DNA of 64,000 bases from assembly GCF_029167375.1 (NCBI RefSeq), contig NZ_JARFTP010000009.1, positions 92,475 to 156,474 of the forward strand. Direction: 5' to 3'. The stretch is from Tsukamurella sp. 8F. GTDB taxonomy: Bacteria; Actinomycetota; Actinomycetes; Mycobacteriales; Mycobacteriaceae. The notes below the pieces were generated by a model, which saw only the letters and a list, made by a program, of their open reading frames with translations, did no database searches and had not been told where the DNA came from. The position numbers and the translations under genes were made by a program. Shown one piece after another: positions 19,709 to 29,336 of the stretch (the stretch's first letter is position 1; every line of letters begins with the position of its first letter).

Positions 19709-19715
19709 TAGAGTA
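19709..19715. promoter_or_regulatory. Bidirectional -10 box between marR and the DUF2530 gene
   Basis: The seven bases TAGAGTA read TAGAGT (19709-19714) forward and TACTCT (19715-19710) in reverse. The reverse box is 6 nt from the marR GTG. The forward box gives a leader of about 35 nt to ATG 19756, which has its own GGAG site. Only one promoter can be occupied at a time. Confidence 0.5.
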
Positions 19716-19755
19716 CAACCATCAACCTTTTCCCGTCGAAGAACCCCGGAGTGCC

Positions 19756-19998
19756 ATGTCGCCCGTGCCGCCCCCATTACCGCGTCAAATTACCGCGCCC
19801 CTGCCTGTGGTTATAACAGGTACAGCGTTGTGGATGCTCGCGGCGATAGTCACCGCGAGCTCGTCATCGGCTTTCGGTGACCTGTGGATCACCTGTGTGA
19901 CGGGGGTCGGTGTGGGCGCGTTCGGATGTTCCGTGTTCATCCTGCAGCGGCGGGCGGCGGCCCGCGGCGACCGGGGCGCGCAGCAGGGACTGCTCTAG
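19756..19998 (+). CDS. DUF2530 small membrane protein
   Basis: 80 residues. A proline-rich start (SPVPPPLPRQITAPLP) and two transmembrane helices (about 18-38 and 44-64) match the DUF2530 pattern; Rv0879c is the recalled M. tuberculosis counterpart. Function unknown. ATG 19756 has GGAG 4 nt upstream. The last 62 nt overlap the 3' end of the convergent PAP2 gene, an unusually long convergent overlap. Confidence 0.75.
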   Translation: MSPVPPPLPRQITAPLPVVITGTALWMLAAIVTASSSSAFGDLWITCVTGVGVGAFGCSVFILQRRAAARGDRGAQQGLL

Positions 19999-20536
19999 TC
20001 CGCGCTAGCGCGCCACGCGCCGCCAGGGCGGCCGCGAGCACGATACCGCCGATCAGCCAGCCGGCGAGCACGTCCGTCGCCCAGTGCGCAGCGAGGTACA
20101 CGCGGCTGAGCCCGATCAGCACGGTTCCGGCGGCCCATGGCCACAGCGGCCACGATGCATTTCGCGCGTGCGCTACGCAGAATGCGACGACGCCGAGCGC
20201 GACCATAGAATTCAGGGCATGTCCAGACGGAAAACTGGGGCTCGCGATCTCGACCATTCTCGGCGGGATCGTGGGACGTATACGCCCGCCGACGGTTTTC
20301 AAACTGGCCATTACCAGCCACCCGAGAATCGGCGTCACCGTGCAGAAAACGACATCGACAAAAGCGCGACGAAACAGCAGCCAGACAATGGTCATTACCA
20401 GGAATAGCGCCAGTGGCGCTTCCTGCCCGATAAATGTCACGGCCCGCATCACCGCCGTCAACGCCGGGGTCCGCAGCGCGATCGCGCCGTCCAGCACTGC
20501 GTGGTCGAACGGGTTGGGCCACTGCCCCGTGCTCAT
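19937..20536 (-). CDS. PAP2-superfamily membrane phosphatase
   Basis: 199 residues, about five transmembrane helices. The three phosphatase motifs are complete: KTVGGRIRP (KX6RP), SPSFPSGH (PSGH) and SRVYLAAHWATD (SRX5HX3D), so it should be active on an extracytoplasmic lipid or isoprenoid phosphate such as undecaprenyl pyrophosphate. ATG 20536 was chosen; the frame is open upstream to 20626 but into the preceding gene. It lies 13 nt downstream of the sacsin-like gene on the same strand. The Ala/Pro/Arg-rich tail overlaps the DUF2530 gene. Confidence 0.9.
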   Translation of the reverse strand: MSTGQWPNPFDHAVLDGAIALRTPALTAVMRAVTFIGQEAPLALFLVMTIVWLLFRRAFVDVVFCTVTPILGWLVMASLKTVGGRIRPTIPPRMVEIASPSFPSGHALNSMVALGVVAFCVAHARNASWPLWPWAAGTVLIGLSRVYLAAHWATDVLAGWLIGGIVLAAALAARGALARTRAVPAARPGRRGPPPAAAG

Positions 20537-20549
20537 GCCACACCGCCGC

Positions 20550-23084
20550 TCATACGGCCCGGTCGCGGCCCGAGACGTGCAGCGCTCCATCGGTGTCGAC
20601 CCACCACGGGACGGCGATCGGGCCATCGCCCGCGTCGACCTCTAGCCGCTCGTGCAACACGGCCTCGCTCGCGGCGGGCAGCGCCCCCAGCGCCGCGGCC
20701 ACGGTCACTCCGGGGTCGGCGGCGGCCCGCACGCGAGTGCCGGTGCTCACCACCTCGGCGCCGACGGCCTCACTCGCACAGTCGAGGCCCAGCGTCTCCG
20801 CCAGGTCCGTCGCCGCGGCGAGCCCGCCGAACACGAAGTCGTCGAGCACGAACCGCCACTGCGGCGCGTCCAGGACCACGGGATCCTCGGCCAGGTCGCC
20901 GCGCACCGTGCGGAGCCGCGCCGGCACGTCCACACTCCACCCCGCTAGCTCCCGGTACGCCGCCACGACCTCCCCCGGTGACGGTGATCGCCCGGGATCC
21001 GAGAGGGCGTCCAGCAGCAGTTGGGCCGATCCGTCGTCGACGACACCCGTGAAGAGCGCGTTCTGCAGGCGCGCCGCGTCCGGGTGCCTGCAGGGGTCGA
21101 GCAGGCCCGCGAACCGCTCGTCGTCGGGCGGGCGCAGGCCGCCGAGTTCGGTGTGCCTGCGCAACCACCACGCGGTGTACCCAGCGGGGTCGTCGAGCAC
21201 GCCCGGAAGTTCGGCGATGAGGGCCAGTGCGGGTTCCCAGTGGTCCACGAGGTCGAGGTCGCGCACGGCGACGAGCCGCTCCGGCTCCTGCATGAGCGTG
21301 TGCCACCACTCGTCTGCGTCCGGTAGCCCGTCGTCCGGGCCGGTGGGGAAGTCCTCGCGCAACACCCCGAAGGTCCAGCCGACGCCGATCGACCGCAGCG
21401 CCTCGACGCTGTGGCATGCGGCCCATTCGGGGTCGACCGCGGCGTAGGGATGGTCGTCTGTGAGCGCGGCCCGCAGCGGCGCGTCCGGCAGCAGAGCCTC
21501 GTCGGCGGGGACCAACTCACCGCCGGCTGGGACTGCGAGCGCACCCAGGCCGGCGGGCAGGTCGAGTAGGCGGTCACCGACGAGCGCCAGCACCGATTCG
21601 GTGAGTCCGAGGGCGCTATCGGGATCGTCTGTGTCGTAGTCGATCTCGTCCAACTCACGCTCGAGCGCAGGGTCGGAGAGCAGGTCGACGACGGTGGCCG
21701 TGCGCGCCCCGGCGCGTTCCAGCAGAGGGTGCCGGGCGCCGAAGTGGACCACGCGTGCCCAGGACGGTCCGGGGGCTCCGTCCGGTAGGTCTGTGATCGA
21801 CAACGCGCCCCGCGCGCCCGTCACGACGCGCCCGTCGGCGAGCGGGACCGGTAGCGCGCCGAGCTCGCCCGCGTCCATGCCGGCACCGTCGAGGGCGTCG
21901 TAGAGGCGGCCGTACCACGCCGGGTCCCGGTCCCGCGGAACGGCGTCCGCGATATCCGCCGCGCCGAGCACCGCTACGCCCAGCGCCTGCAGCACGGGCA
22001 CGTCACTCGGCCTCGACAGGTCCGGCGGCAGCAGCGGGAGGGAGTCCTCCAGCAGCTCGTACAGCTCTTGCGTCACGCCGGGCACCAGGACCGATCTATC
22101 CGGCCTGCGGGAGCCGGGGAGCCACGTACCCGAGCGCAGGTCACCCTCGATCGCCTCTCTGAGCGCGGCATCGACGGGGCCCGCCGGAGGCCTGCGCGGC
22201 GGCAACATCGCCAGGGGGTCCGGTTGCGCCGCGACGAAGTCCGCGTAGCCGCGCGCGGCCATCGCGATGTCCGCATCGGGGTGCAAGCGTCGCCGGTCCG
22301 CCGTGACCGGCAGGTCGGTCACCACCCGCACGGGCAGGGTCAGAGGCTCGTCGGTGCGCGTGGGCGCGTGCAGGACCGCCGCATCCGCCCCGCGTATCCA
22401 GCGCGCGTGTGGCCCTGCACCTTCCACGAGTGCCGGCCGCCGATACGCCGCACCGTCGACGACGACCGACTCCAGGGCAGGCAGGTCGATGAGTGTGTCC
22501 TCGGCCTCTTCGGCGAACCGACGCACCAGGCCGGCCGCCGCGTCGGCGAGCACGATCTCCGAGTCGAATCCGTCCGCGGGCGGCGTCGCGACCTGGAACG
22601 GTAGACGCAGTACGGGAGCCTCACCGCCCGCGAGCTCCGCGGACCGCGCGGCCGAGAACGCCACTCCCCCACCGGCGGAGCGGAACTCGATCTCGGAGGC
22701 CACCGTCAATACGGCCCGGAACCCGACCCCGAACCGGCCCACCGAATCCCGACTCTCCTTAGCCGAGACACGTTGGGCTGCAAGAGAATGCACACCCTGC
22801 AGAGTGAGCGCAGCGCCCGTGTTGGCGATGTGCACGCCGTCGCCGTCGGCCCAGACGGCCACGCGCCCGGGTACGCCGGCCGTACGCGCGGCATCGGCCG
22901 CGTTCTGCAGGAGCTCCACCACCACGCGCTCGCGGTAGCCGACGTCGACGAGGTCCCGCTCCGTGGCCAGATCCTCGCGCAGCCTGGTCGGCGAATCCCG
23001 CCAGGCGGCGAGCACGCCCGCGCGCAGCCCGGCGGTGTCGAACGGATCCGCCACCGACGGCTCGCGCGGCGCGGTGGGCGTCAC
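20550..23084 (-). CDS. Sacsin/Hsp90-type GHKL ATPase, large protein of unknown role
   Basis: 844 residues. The N-terminal quarter carries the GHKL ATP-binding motifs: VVVELLQNAADAA (N box), WADGDGVHIANTGAALT (G1) and DSVGRFGVGFRAVL (G2), in the sacsin-like arrangement. The remaining 600 residues match nothing I recognise. Sacsin-type domains are linked to chaperone activity in eukaryotes; the bacterial role is unknown. GTG 23084 overlaps the stop of the DUF3027 gene (GTGA), so the two are translationally coupled. There is no signal peptide or membrane helix. Confidence 0.8.
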   Translation of the reverse strand: MTPTAPREPSVADPFDTAGLRAGVLAAWRDSPTRLREDLATERDLVDVGYRERVVVELLQNAADAARTAGVPGRVAVWADGDGVHIANTGAALTLQGVHSLAAQRVSAKESRDSVGRFGVGFRAVLTVASEIEFRSAGGGVAFSAARSAELAGGEAPVLRLPFQVATPPADGFDSEIVLADAAAGLVRRFAEEAEDTLIDLPALESVVVDGAAYRRPALVEGAGPHARWIRGADAAVLHAPTRTDEPLTLPVRVVTDLPVTADRRRLHPDADIAMAARGYADFVAAQPDPLAMLPPRRPPAGPVDAALREAIEGDLRSGTWLPGSRRPDRSVLVPGVTQELYELLEDSLPLLPPDLSRPSDVPVLQALGVAVLGAADIADAVPRDRDPAWYGRLYDALDGAGMDAGELGALPVPLADGRVVTGARGALSITDLPDGAPGPSWARVVHFGARHPLLERAGARTATVVDLLSDPALERELDEIDYDTDDPDSALGLTESVLALVGDRLLDLPAGLGALAVPAGGELVPADEALLPDAPLRAALTDDHPYAAVDPEWAACHSVEALRSIGVGWTFGVLREDFPTGPDDGLPDADEWWHTLMQEPERLVAVRDLDLVDHWEPALALIAELPGVLDDPAGYTAWWLRRHTELGGLRPPDDERFAGLLDPCRHPDAARLQNALFTGVVDDGSAQLLLDALSDPGRSPSPGEVVAAYRELAGWSVDVPARLRTVRGDLAEDPVVLDAPQWRFVLDDFVFGGLAAATDLAETLGLDCASEAVGAEVVSTGTRVRAAADPGVTVAAALGALPAASEAVLHERLEVDAGDGPIAVPWWVDTDGALHVSGRDRAV

Positions 23085-23830
23085 ACGCCGCCGGCCGCTT
23101 CCAGGGCGGCTGGGATCTCCACGTTCTCGACCTCACCGTCGTCGTACGGCGGATAGGCCGGGCTCCCGGAACCCGACGATCCTGTCGCCGACGAGTGCGC
23201 GCCGCAGCCGTAGTGCGCATGCACGACCCGGCCGTCCGCGGCGAACTCGTTGCCGCACACACCGAAGGCCGCCCGCAGGACGCCGGCGAGCGGCAGATAG
23301 AACGCACAGTCGCCGCAGTGGAAACGCGTGGAGCGTGCCATCTCGGCTTCGGGGCCGAACTCGGACTCCAGCCAGCGGCCGGCGGCCTCGGTGCGGCCCA
23401 GACGGGTCATGACGCGCTCCAGGTTCACGCCGATCTCGCCGGCGACGGCGTCCTGCTCGGGATCGCCGCTCAGCATGTAACCGGGCTCGAGCCGCGGATC
23501 GCCGTGCGCCGGCGGGAGCACGTCGCCGGGCGCCAGGTCCCCCGCACGGACGCGCTGATCCCAGGGCACCCACGCGGGCGGCGTCAGGGCGTCCGGTCCG
23601 GGGAGCAGGGCGGTCTCGGAGACGGTCACCTCGCCACCGGGGCTGGCTGCGACCACGGCACACCACTGCCAGCCGCGGTACGCGGGGAGGTCCGCCTCGA
23701 AGTAGTGGGCCACGGAGAAGTCGTCCTCTGCGACGGACGCCACATGCGCACCGACAGCTGCACCCTCGTCGGTCTCGAGCGCCGCGCGCGCGACATCCAC
23801 GGCGGCGCTGGTGTGCAATGCGGAACTCAC
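23081..23830 (-). CDS. DUF3027 protein with a probable zinc site
   Basis: 249 residues. The C-terminal part has the family's cysteine pattern, FHCGDCAFYLPLAGVLRAAF, VCGNEF and HYGCGAHS, which looks like a metal site. The N-terminal half contains YRGWQWCAVVAASPGGEVTV. Function unknown; Rv0877 is the recalled M. tuberculosis counterpart. GTG 23830 was chosen: CAGACT lies 6 nt upstream and no ribosome site is present. It is the first gene of a reverse operon with the sacsin-like ATPase and possibly the PAP2 gene. Confidence 0.85.
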   Translation of the reverse strand: MSSALHTSAAVDVARAALETDEGAAVGAHVASVAEDDFSVAHYFEADLPAYRGWQWCAVVAASPGGEVTVSETALLPGPDALTPPAWVPWDQRVRAGDLAPGDVLPPAHGDPRLEPGYMLSGDPEQDAVAGEIGVNLERVMTRLGRTEAAGRWLESEFGPEAEMARSTRFHCGDCAFYLPLAGVLRAAFGVCGNEFAADGRVVHAHYGCGAHSSATGSSGSGSPAYPPYDDGEVENVEIPAALEAAGGV

Positions 23831-23910
23831 GCGACCAGTCTGCCGCAACACCCACGCAGACCGACAGGTGGGTGCGGCGGCGCCGCGCCCGATGCGGAAC
23901 AATCGACGGA

Positions 23911-25686
23911 GTGAGCGGACACCCCGGGGATCGCCAGTACCCGCCCGACGGCAGCGGCCGGCCGGGCGGCGGCGCGTCGCGTCCGCCCCGTCGCTCCCAG
24001 CCGCCGGGGCCCGGGCACACGCGCCGGATCGGAGACACCCGCCGGGAGAGCCGGGGCAGCGAACCGGACGCCCCGCCGCAATACCGGACCAACCACCACC
24101 TGCCCCCCATCGATGAGACCGACCGCCGACGCCGCGAGGAGCGTGCGGAGGCGGCACGCGCACAGCGCATGCCGCGCAAGCTGACGGTCACCCGCGTCGC
24201 CGCGATGCGAGGACGGGAATTGACCGGCCGCGGCATCGCCAAGTGGAACCAGGCCGCCCGCGCCGACGGAGCCGACAAGTCCGGGCTCACGGCGCTGACA
24301 TACCCGGTGATACTCAACAACGCAGTCGACGCGGCGCTGATGGTCGCACTGGCCAACACGCTCTTCTTCGCGGCCGCGCAGGCCGAGTCCAAGACCAAGG
24401 TGGCCCTGTACCTGGTCGTGAACATCGCCCCTTTCGCGGTGATCGCACCGTTCATGGGACCGCTGCTGGACCGCATCCAGCACGGCCGCCGCATCGCACT
24501 CGCCGTCTCGTTCGCGGCCCGCGCCGCGCTGGCGATCACGCTCATCGCGAACTGCAGCTACGACCCCGTCGCGAACACCGTCAACTTCGACCCGTGGGTG
24601 CTCTACCCGTGCGCGCTGGGCATGCTGGTCCTGTCCAAATCGTTCTCGGTGCTGAAGTCGGCGGTCACACCGCGGGTGCTGCCGCCCTCCATCGATCTTG
24701 CGCGCGTCAACTCCCGGCTGACCCTGTTCGGCCTGGTCGCGGGCACCGGACTGGGCGGCGGCATCGCCGCGGCGTGCGAGTTCGGGCTCGGGCGCGGCCT
24801 GCACATCCCCGGCGCCATGTACTCCCTGGTGGTGATGGCTGCGGTCGGAGCCTGGCTGTGCCTGCGGATTCCGAAATGGGTGGAGAACACATCCGGCGAG
24901 GTCCCGACGACACTGACGTACACCGGCAAGCTGCGCCGCACCGCGCCGGACGCCGGTCCCGGCTCCTTCGAGGCGGCACACGGGTCCGGAACGAAGGCGG
25001 CGACCGCGAAGGCCGCGGCGGCGTTCAAGCACCTGCGGACCCCCCTGGGCCGCACCGTCGTGACCGGTCTGTGGGGCAACGTGACGATCCGCATCCTCAC
25101 CGGCTTCCTCACACTCTTCGTCGCCTTCTACGGCAAGGCGCAACAGGCACACGGCAGCACGGGGTGGCAGCAGCTCGCGATGATCGGTTCGGTGGGCGCG
25201 GCAGCGGGTGTCGGCAACTTCATCGGTACCGGGATCGGCGCGCGCCTGAAGCTCGGCCGACCCGCACGGGTCATCGTGTCCGCGACCGTGTCCGCGACCG
25301 CCGCTGCGATCGTCGCGGCCGCGTTCCACAACCTGCTGTTCGCAGCCGTGGCGACGTTCGTCGCGTCCGGCGCCTCCGCGGTCGGCAAGGTCTCGCTCGA
25401 CGCATCCATCCAGGACGACCTACCCGACGAGTCCCGCGCTTCGGCGTTCGGGCGATCGGAGACCGCGCTACAGCTCGGCTGGGTGTTCGGCGCCGCGCTC
25501 GGCGTGCTGCTGCCGCCGACACTGTGGATCGGCTTCACCACGGTCGCCGCGCTGATGGTGCTCGGCACGGTGCAGACCGTGCTCACGTACCGCGGCTCCT
25601 CGCTGATCCCCGGCATAGGCGGCAAGCGGCCCGAGCGCGCCCCGTCCCCCGGCGGGGACGTCCATTACACTCCCGTCCAACCATGA
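23911..25686 (+). CDS. MFS-type membrane protein with a long basic N-terminal extension
   Basis: 591 residues. The first 120 are disordered, rich in Arg, Pro and Gly, with an acidic-basic heptad stretch (DETDRRRREERAEAARAQRM). About 12 transmembrane segments follow (LNNAVDAALMVALANTLFFA, FMGPLLDRIQHGRRIALAV). Rv0876c is the recalled counterpart, a transporter-like protein of unknown substrate. GTG 23911 is the likely start; the frame is open upstream but runs into the divergent DUF3027 start. The next gene begins 13 nt after its stop. Confidence 0.85.
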   Translation: MSGHPGDRQYPPDGSGRPGGGASRPPRRSQPPGPGHTRRIGDTRRESRGSEPDAPPQYRTNHHLPPIDETDRRRREERAEAARAQRMPRKLTVTRVAAMRGRELTGRGIAKWNQAARADGADKSGLTALTYPVILNNAVDAALMVALANTLFFAAAQAESKTKVALYLVVNIAPFAVIAPFMGPLLDRIQHGRRIALAVSFAARAALAITLIANCSYDPVANTVNFDPWVLYPCALGMLVLSKSFSVLKSAVTPRVLPPSIDLARVNSRLTLFGLVAGTGLGGGIAAACEFGLGRGLHIPGAMYSLVVMAAVGAWLCLRIPKWVENTSGEVPTTLTYTGKLRRTAPDAGPGSFEAAHGSGTKAATAKAAAAFKHLRTPLGRTVVTGLWGNVTIRILTGFLTLFVAFYGKAQQAHGSTGWQQLAMIGSVGAAAGVGNFIGTGIGARLKLGRPARVIVSATVSATAAAIVAAAFHNLLFAAVATFVASGASAVGKVSLDASIQDDLPDESRASAFGRSETALQLGWVFGAALGVLLPPTLWIGFTTVAALMVLGTVQTVLTYRGSSLIPGIGGKRPERAPSPGGDVHYTPVQP

Positions 25687-25699
25687 CAAGGCGCACCCT

Positions 25700-26224
25700 G
25701 TGATCCCCAAGCCCAGCCGCAACGTCGTCATCGCGGCCGTAGCCGCGCTCGTGGTGGCCGCAATCGCGATCGGACTGACGGTGTTCGCAGCGGTGCGGCA
25801 CAACCGCGACGCCGTCGACCGCCCGCAACTCAGCGTCGCCGGCCCCTCCGGCCTGCGCTACGTGAGCCCCTACCTGTACTGCGACGACGTCGGGCAGGGC
25901 AGGTGTGATCCCAAGGGCAGCCCCGCGAAGATCCCGCTCGAGCCCGGCCAGACCATCTGGGTCTCGATGCCTTCGTACATCTCCGAGCGGCCCTGGGACG
26001 TGTCGGTGCAGTACCTGTTCCCGGGCGGCGCCTCGACGGTCGAGAACACCACGCACCTCGAACCCGGGCAGTCGATGCTGACCCTGATGTCGAAGCCGGA
26101 CGCCCTGGTGGCGCAGATCGAGGTGCACGTGCCGTCGGTCGTCCAGGACTCGTTCGGCAATCTCCTCACGCAGGCCGCCTGGTCTATCGACACCCTCCCG
26201 GCGCACCTCGCACCCAAGCGGTGA
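25700..26224 (+). CDS. DUF2771 membrane-anchored exported protein
   Basis: 174 residues. One N-terminal helix (about 9-31, AAVAALVVAAIAIGLTVFAA) anchors a beta-rich extracytoplasmic domain with two Cys (LYCDDVGQGRCDPKG) that may form a disulfide. It matches the DUF2771 pattern; Rv0875c is the recalled counterpart, next to the same MFS gene. Function unknown. GTG 25700 lies 13 nt after the MFS stop, so the two genes are probably co-transcribed. It converges on the cold-shock gene with 7 nt between stops. Confidence 0.8.
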   Translation: MIPKPSRNVVIAAVAALVVAAIAIGLTVFAAVRHNRDAVDRPQLSVAGPSGLRYVSPYLYCDDVGQGRCDPKGSPAKIPLEPGQTIWVSMPSYISERPWDVSVQYLFPGGASTVENTTHLEPGQSMLTLMSKPDALVAQIEVHVPSVVQDSFGNLLTQAAWSIDTLPAHLAPKR

Positions 26225-26231
26225 CGGAGTC

Positions 26232-26645
26232 CTACGAGTCGAGCTCGCGCGCGATCTCCCGCAGCACCTTGGCGATCTGCTCCGCGTTCTTGCGGTCGGG
26301 GTAGCGGCCCTTGCGGAGCTCCTGCTGCACGCCGGTATCGAGGAGCTGGATCATGTCCTCGATCATCCCGTGCAGCTCGTCCGCGGGCCGCCGGTTGACC
26401 GGCTTACGCGTGCGTTGGGCGGCGCCGCGCGAGACGCTGGGGGCCGGTTCGAGCACGGCGAGCCGCAGGGCCTGCGGTCCGCGGCGACCGGCGGCCATGT
26501 CGAACTCGACCTTCTGACCCGGCTTGAGCGTTTCGACGCCGCCGGGCAACGCGTTGGCACGGACGTACACGTCTTCGCCGCCGTCCTGAGACACGAAGCC
26601 GAAGCCCTTCTCCGCGTCGTACCACTTGACCTTGCCGGTAGGCAC
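26232..26645 (-). CDS. cspB: Cold-shock protein with a C-terminal extension (CspB-like)
   Basis: 137 residues, twice the usual cold-shock length. Residues 1-66 form the cold-shock domain with both RNP motifs (KGFGFVSQ and DVYVR) and the start [14 protein letters not shown] basic linker and a helical tail of about 60 residues follow ([20 protein letters not shown]). Mycobacterial CspB (Rv0871) has the same extended form. It binds single-stranded nucleic acid. GTG 26645 was chosen from domain alignment, with AGGTGA about 9 nt upstream. Confidence 0.92.
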   Translation of the reverse strand: MPTGKVKWYDAEKGFGFVSQDGGEDVYVRANALPGGVETLKPGQKVEFDMAAGRRGPQALRLAVLEPAPSVSRGAAQRTRKPVNRRPADELHGMIEDMIQLLDTGVQQELRKGRYPDRKNAEQIAKVLREIARELDS

Positions 26646-26723
26646 CTTCGTTTCACCTGCTCTGTCGAAACAATCAAAAACGCCCCACGAGTCGCGGGAC
26701 GCCTTGTCAACTATCGTAGCGGT

Positions 26724-26927
26724 GTGGGCAAGGTGGTTTCGTACGCGGTCCGGATGGGCATACTGCTCTTCGCGGTGGGTCTCGTCGCCATCATCGCGCT
26801 GTTCGTGACGCCGGCCGTCGATCACGGCGTCACCGCCCCGCTGTGGGTCTATCTGTGTACACCACTTGCGCCGATCGGGCTGGTCCTGGCGATCGCCGCC
26901 GTGGTGGTGGGCGGCATCCGGCGATGA
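26724..26927 (+). CDS. Small two-helix membrane protein
   Basis: 67 residues with two transmembrane segments (about 10-28 and 40-62) and little else. GTG 26724 has TATCGT (26712-26717) 6 nt upstream and no ribosome site, so it is probably leaderless. The stop overlaps the moaA start (ATGA at 26924-26927), so it heads the moaA-moaD operon. Rv0870c, a small membrane protein beside moaA2, is the recalled counterpart. Function unknown. Confidence 0.7.
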   Translation: MGKVVSYAVRMGILLFAVGLVAIIALFVTPAVDHGVTAPLWVYLCTPLAPIGLVLAIAAVVVGGIRR

Positions 26928-27916
26928 CCGCGCGTCTGGTCGACCGGTACGGGCGAGTGGCCCGTGATCTACGCGTGTCCCTCACCGATCGGTGCAATCT
27001 CCGCTGCACGTACTGCATGCCCGCGGAGGGCCTCGACTGGATGGCCAGCACCCACGTGCTGGCCACCGACGAGGTCTGCCGCCTGGTGTCGCTGGCCGTG
27101 CGCGATCTCGGCGTCGAACAGGTGCGCTTCACCGGTGGCGAACCACTGCTCCGGGCGGACCTGGCGGCGATCGTCGGGCACACGGCGGCGTTGGATCCGC
27201 GCCCCTCTATCGCGCTCACGACCAACGGACTGTCTCTCGCCCGTAAGGCGGAGCGCCTCGCCGGAGCCGGTCTCGACCGCGTGAACGTCTCGCTCGACAC
27301 CGTCGACCGCACGGAGTACGCGGCCGTTACGCGCCGCGACCGGCTCGACGATGCGCTCGCAGGCCTGCAGGCCGCACAGGCCGCGGGACTGACCCCCGTC
27401 AAGGTGAACGCCGTGCTGGGCCCCGGCCGCCTCGGCGACGCCGTTCCACTGCTCGAGCTGTGCCTCGAGGCCGGATACGAGTTGCGGATCATCGAGCAGA
27501 TGCCGCTCGACGCCGGGCACACCTGGGAACGGGATCGGATGGTCACGGCCGGCGACGTACTCGAAGAGCTCGGCCACCGGTTCACGCTCGCGCCCGCGGA
27601 CGAGGCGCGCGGCAGCGCACCCGCGCAGCGGTACACCGTCGATGGGGGCCCGGGCACCGTCGGGATCATCGCGTCCGTCACGCGGCCGTTCTGCGGCGAC
27701 TGCGACCGCGTCCGGCTCACGGCCGACGGCCGCATCCGCACATGCCTGTTCGCGCAGGAGGAGACCGACCTCCTGACGCCTCTGCGCGCGGGAGCCACCG
27801 ACGGCGAGTTGGCGGGCCTGTGGCGCGCCGCGATGCTGGGCAAGCAGCCGGGCCACGGGATCGACGATCCCTCCTTCCTGCAGCCCGCCCGCCCCATGAG
27901 CGCGATCGGCGGCTGA
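26924..27916 (+). CDS. moaA: GTP 3',8-cyclase MoaA (molybdenum cofactor synthesis)
   Basis: 330 residues. It catalyses the radical SAM step that converts GTP to 3',8-cyclo-dihydro-GTP, which MoaC turns into cyclic pyranopterin. The radical SAM cluster motif is CNLRCTYC. The second iron-sulfur site is CGDC with a later TCLF cysteine ([16 protein letters not shown]). FTGGEPLLR is also present. The chain ends in the Gly-Gly tail (SAIGG) required in MoaA proteins. ATG 26924 overlaps the stop of the small membrane protein; moaD follows after 3 nt. Confidence 0.96.
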   Translation: MTARLVDRYGRVARDLRVSLTDRCNLRCTYCMPAEGLDWMASTHVLATDEVCRLVSLAVRDLGVEQVRFTGGEPLLRADLAAIVGHTAALDPRPSIALTTNGLSLARKAERLAGAGLDRVNVSLDTVDRTEYAAVTRRDRLDDALAGLQAAQAAGLTPVKVNAVLGPGRLGDAVPLLELCLEAGYELRIIEQMPLDAGHTWERDRMVTAGDVLEELGHRFTLAPADEARGSAPAQRYTVDGGPGTVGIIASVTRPFCGDCDRVRLTADGRIRTCLFAQEETDLLTPLRAGATDGELAGLWRAAMLGKQPGHGIDDPSFLQPARPMSAIGG

Positions 27917-27919
27917 CGC

Positions 27920-28168
27920 GTGCACCACGTGCACGTGCGCTACTTCGCTGCCGCACGGGCCGCGGCGGGCGTCCACGAGGAAGCGGTGCCGGCACCGGAT
28001 ACGGCGACCGTCGCCGACGTGGCGGAGCTTCTGGCGGAGCTGCATCCCGGACTCGCCACGGTGCTCACCCGCTGCTCGTATCTGCTGGACGAGGTCGCCG
28101 TTCGGCATCCGGCGACCACGCAGGCGAACGGTGTCCTGGACGTGCTCCCGCCCTTCGCGGGCGGGTAG
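27920..28168 (+). CDS. moaD: Molybdopterin synthase sulfur carrier subunit MoaD
   Basis: 82 residues, ubiquitin-like fold (VRYFAAARAAAG, EEAVPAPDTATVADVAELL) ending in the essential Gly-Gly tail (LPPFAGG). The thiocarboxylated tail gives sulfur to precursor Z in complex with MoaE, which is encoded on the other strand at 29313. GTG 27920 begins 3 nt after the moaA stop. The 459 nt that follow hold the rpfA control region. Confidence 0.93.
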   Translation: MHHVHVRYFAAARAAAGVHEEAVPAPDTATVADVAELLAELHPGLATVLTRCSYLLDEVAVRHPATTQANGVLDVLPPFAGG

Positions 28169-28204
28169 AACCGGCGTGTCCGCGCCGCGTGTCCCGGAAC
28201 TCAA

Positions 28205-28220
28205 TGTGAGGTTCGTCACA
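28205..28220. promoter_or_regulatory. Perfect CRP/GlxR-type cAMP-receptor site upstream of rpfA
   Basis: TGTGAGGTTCGTCACA fits the consensus TGTGA-N6-TCACA exactly. rpfA of M. tuberculosis is a known target of CRP (Rv3676), and rpf genes of Corynebacterium glutamicum are GlxR targets. The site lies about 420 nt before the rpfA ATG and 200 nt before the riboswitch, consistent with a long leader. The bases from 28221 to 28406 must hold the promoter, but I could not assign -35 and -10 boxes with confidence. Confidence 0.8.
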
Positions 28221-28406
28221 TCACATTTGGATAACAAGTGTGCAACGAACGGGGTATTCCTTGATTCGACCTGCGGATTTCCCAAGAATTCGGTTGCGCA
28301 GCGGCTGCTCGACGGTCACGAACCGATAACAGCGAAAGAGATGACATCCGTCCGCGCACCACGTACCGTCGATCGCGGCCGCAGGAGCGGCCCCTCAGCC
28401 GGACGC

Positions 28407-29272
<866 letters not shown>

Positions 29273-29292
29273 CCTTCGAGGTCTCTCATACC

Positions 29293-29336
29293 GACGAATG
29301 GGTCGGCAGCGTTCAGGCGCTGCCGACCCATTCGTC
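29293..29336. terminator. Perfect 19-bp hairpin shared by rpfA and moaE
   Basis: GACGAATGGGTCGGCAGCG (29293-29311) pairs perfectly with 29318-29336 around the 6-nt loop TTCAGG. The right arm is the last coding stretch of moaE (TDEWVGSA and stop), so the left arm is an inverted copy of the end of moaE placed beyond its stop. It should end both convergent transcripts. No U tract. Confidence 0.75.

Noticed and set aside
23133..24545. 470-codon minus-strand frame across the DUF3027 gene and the start of the MFS gene
   Set aside because: Antisense to the MFS gene and out of frame with DUF3027; the conserved cysteine motif is only read in the DUF3027 frame.
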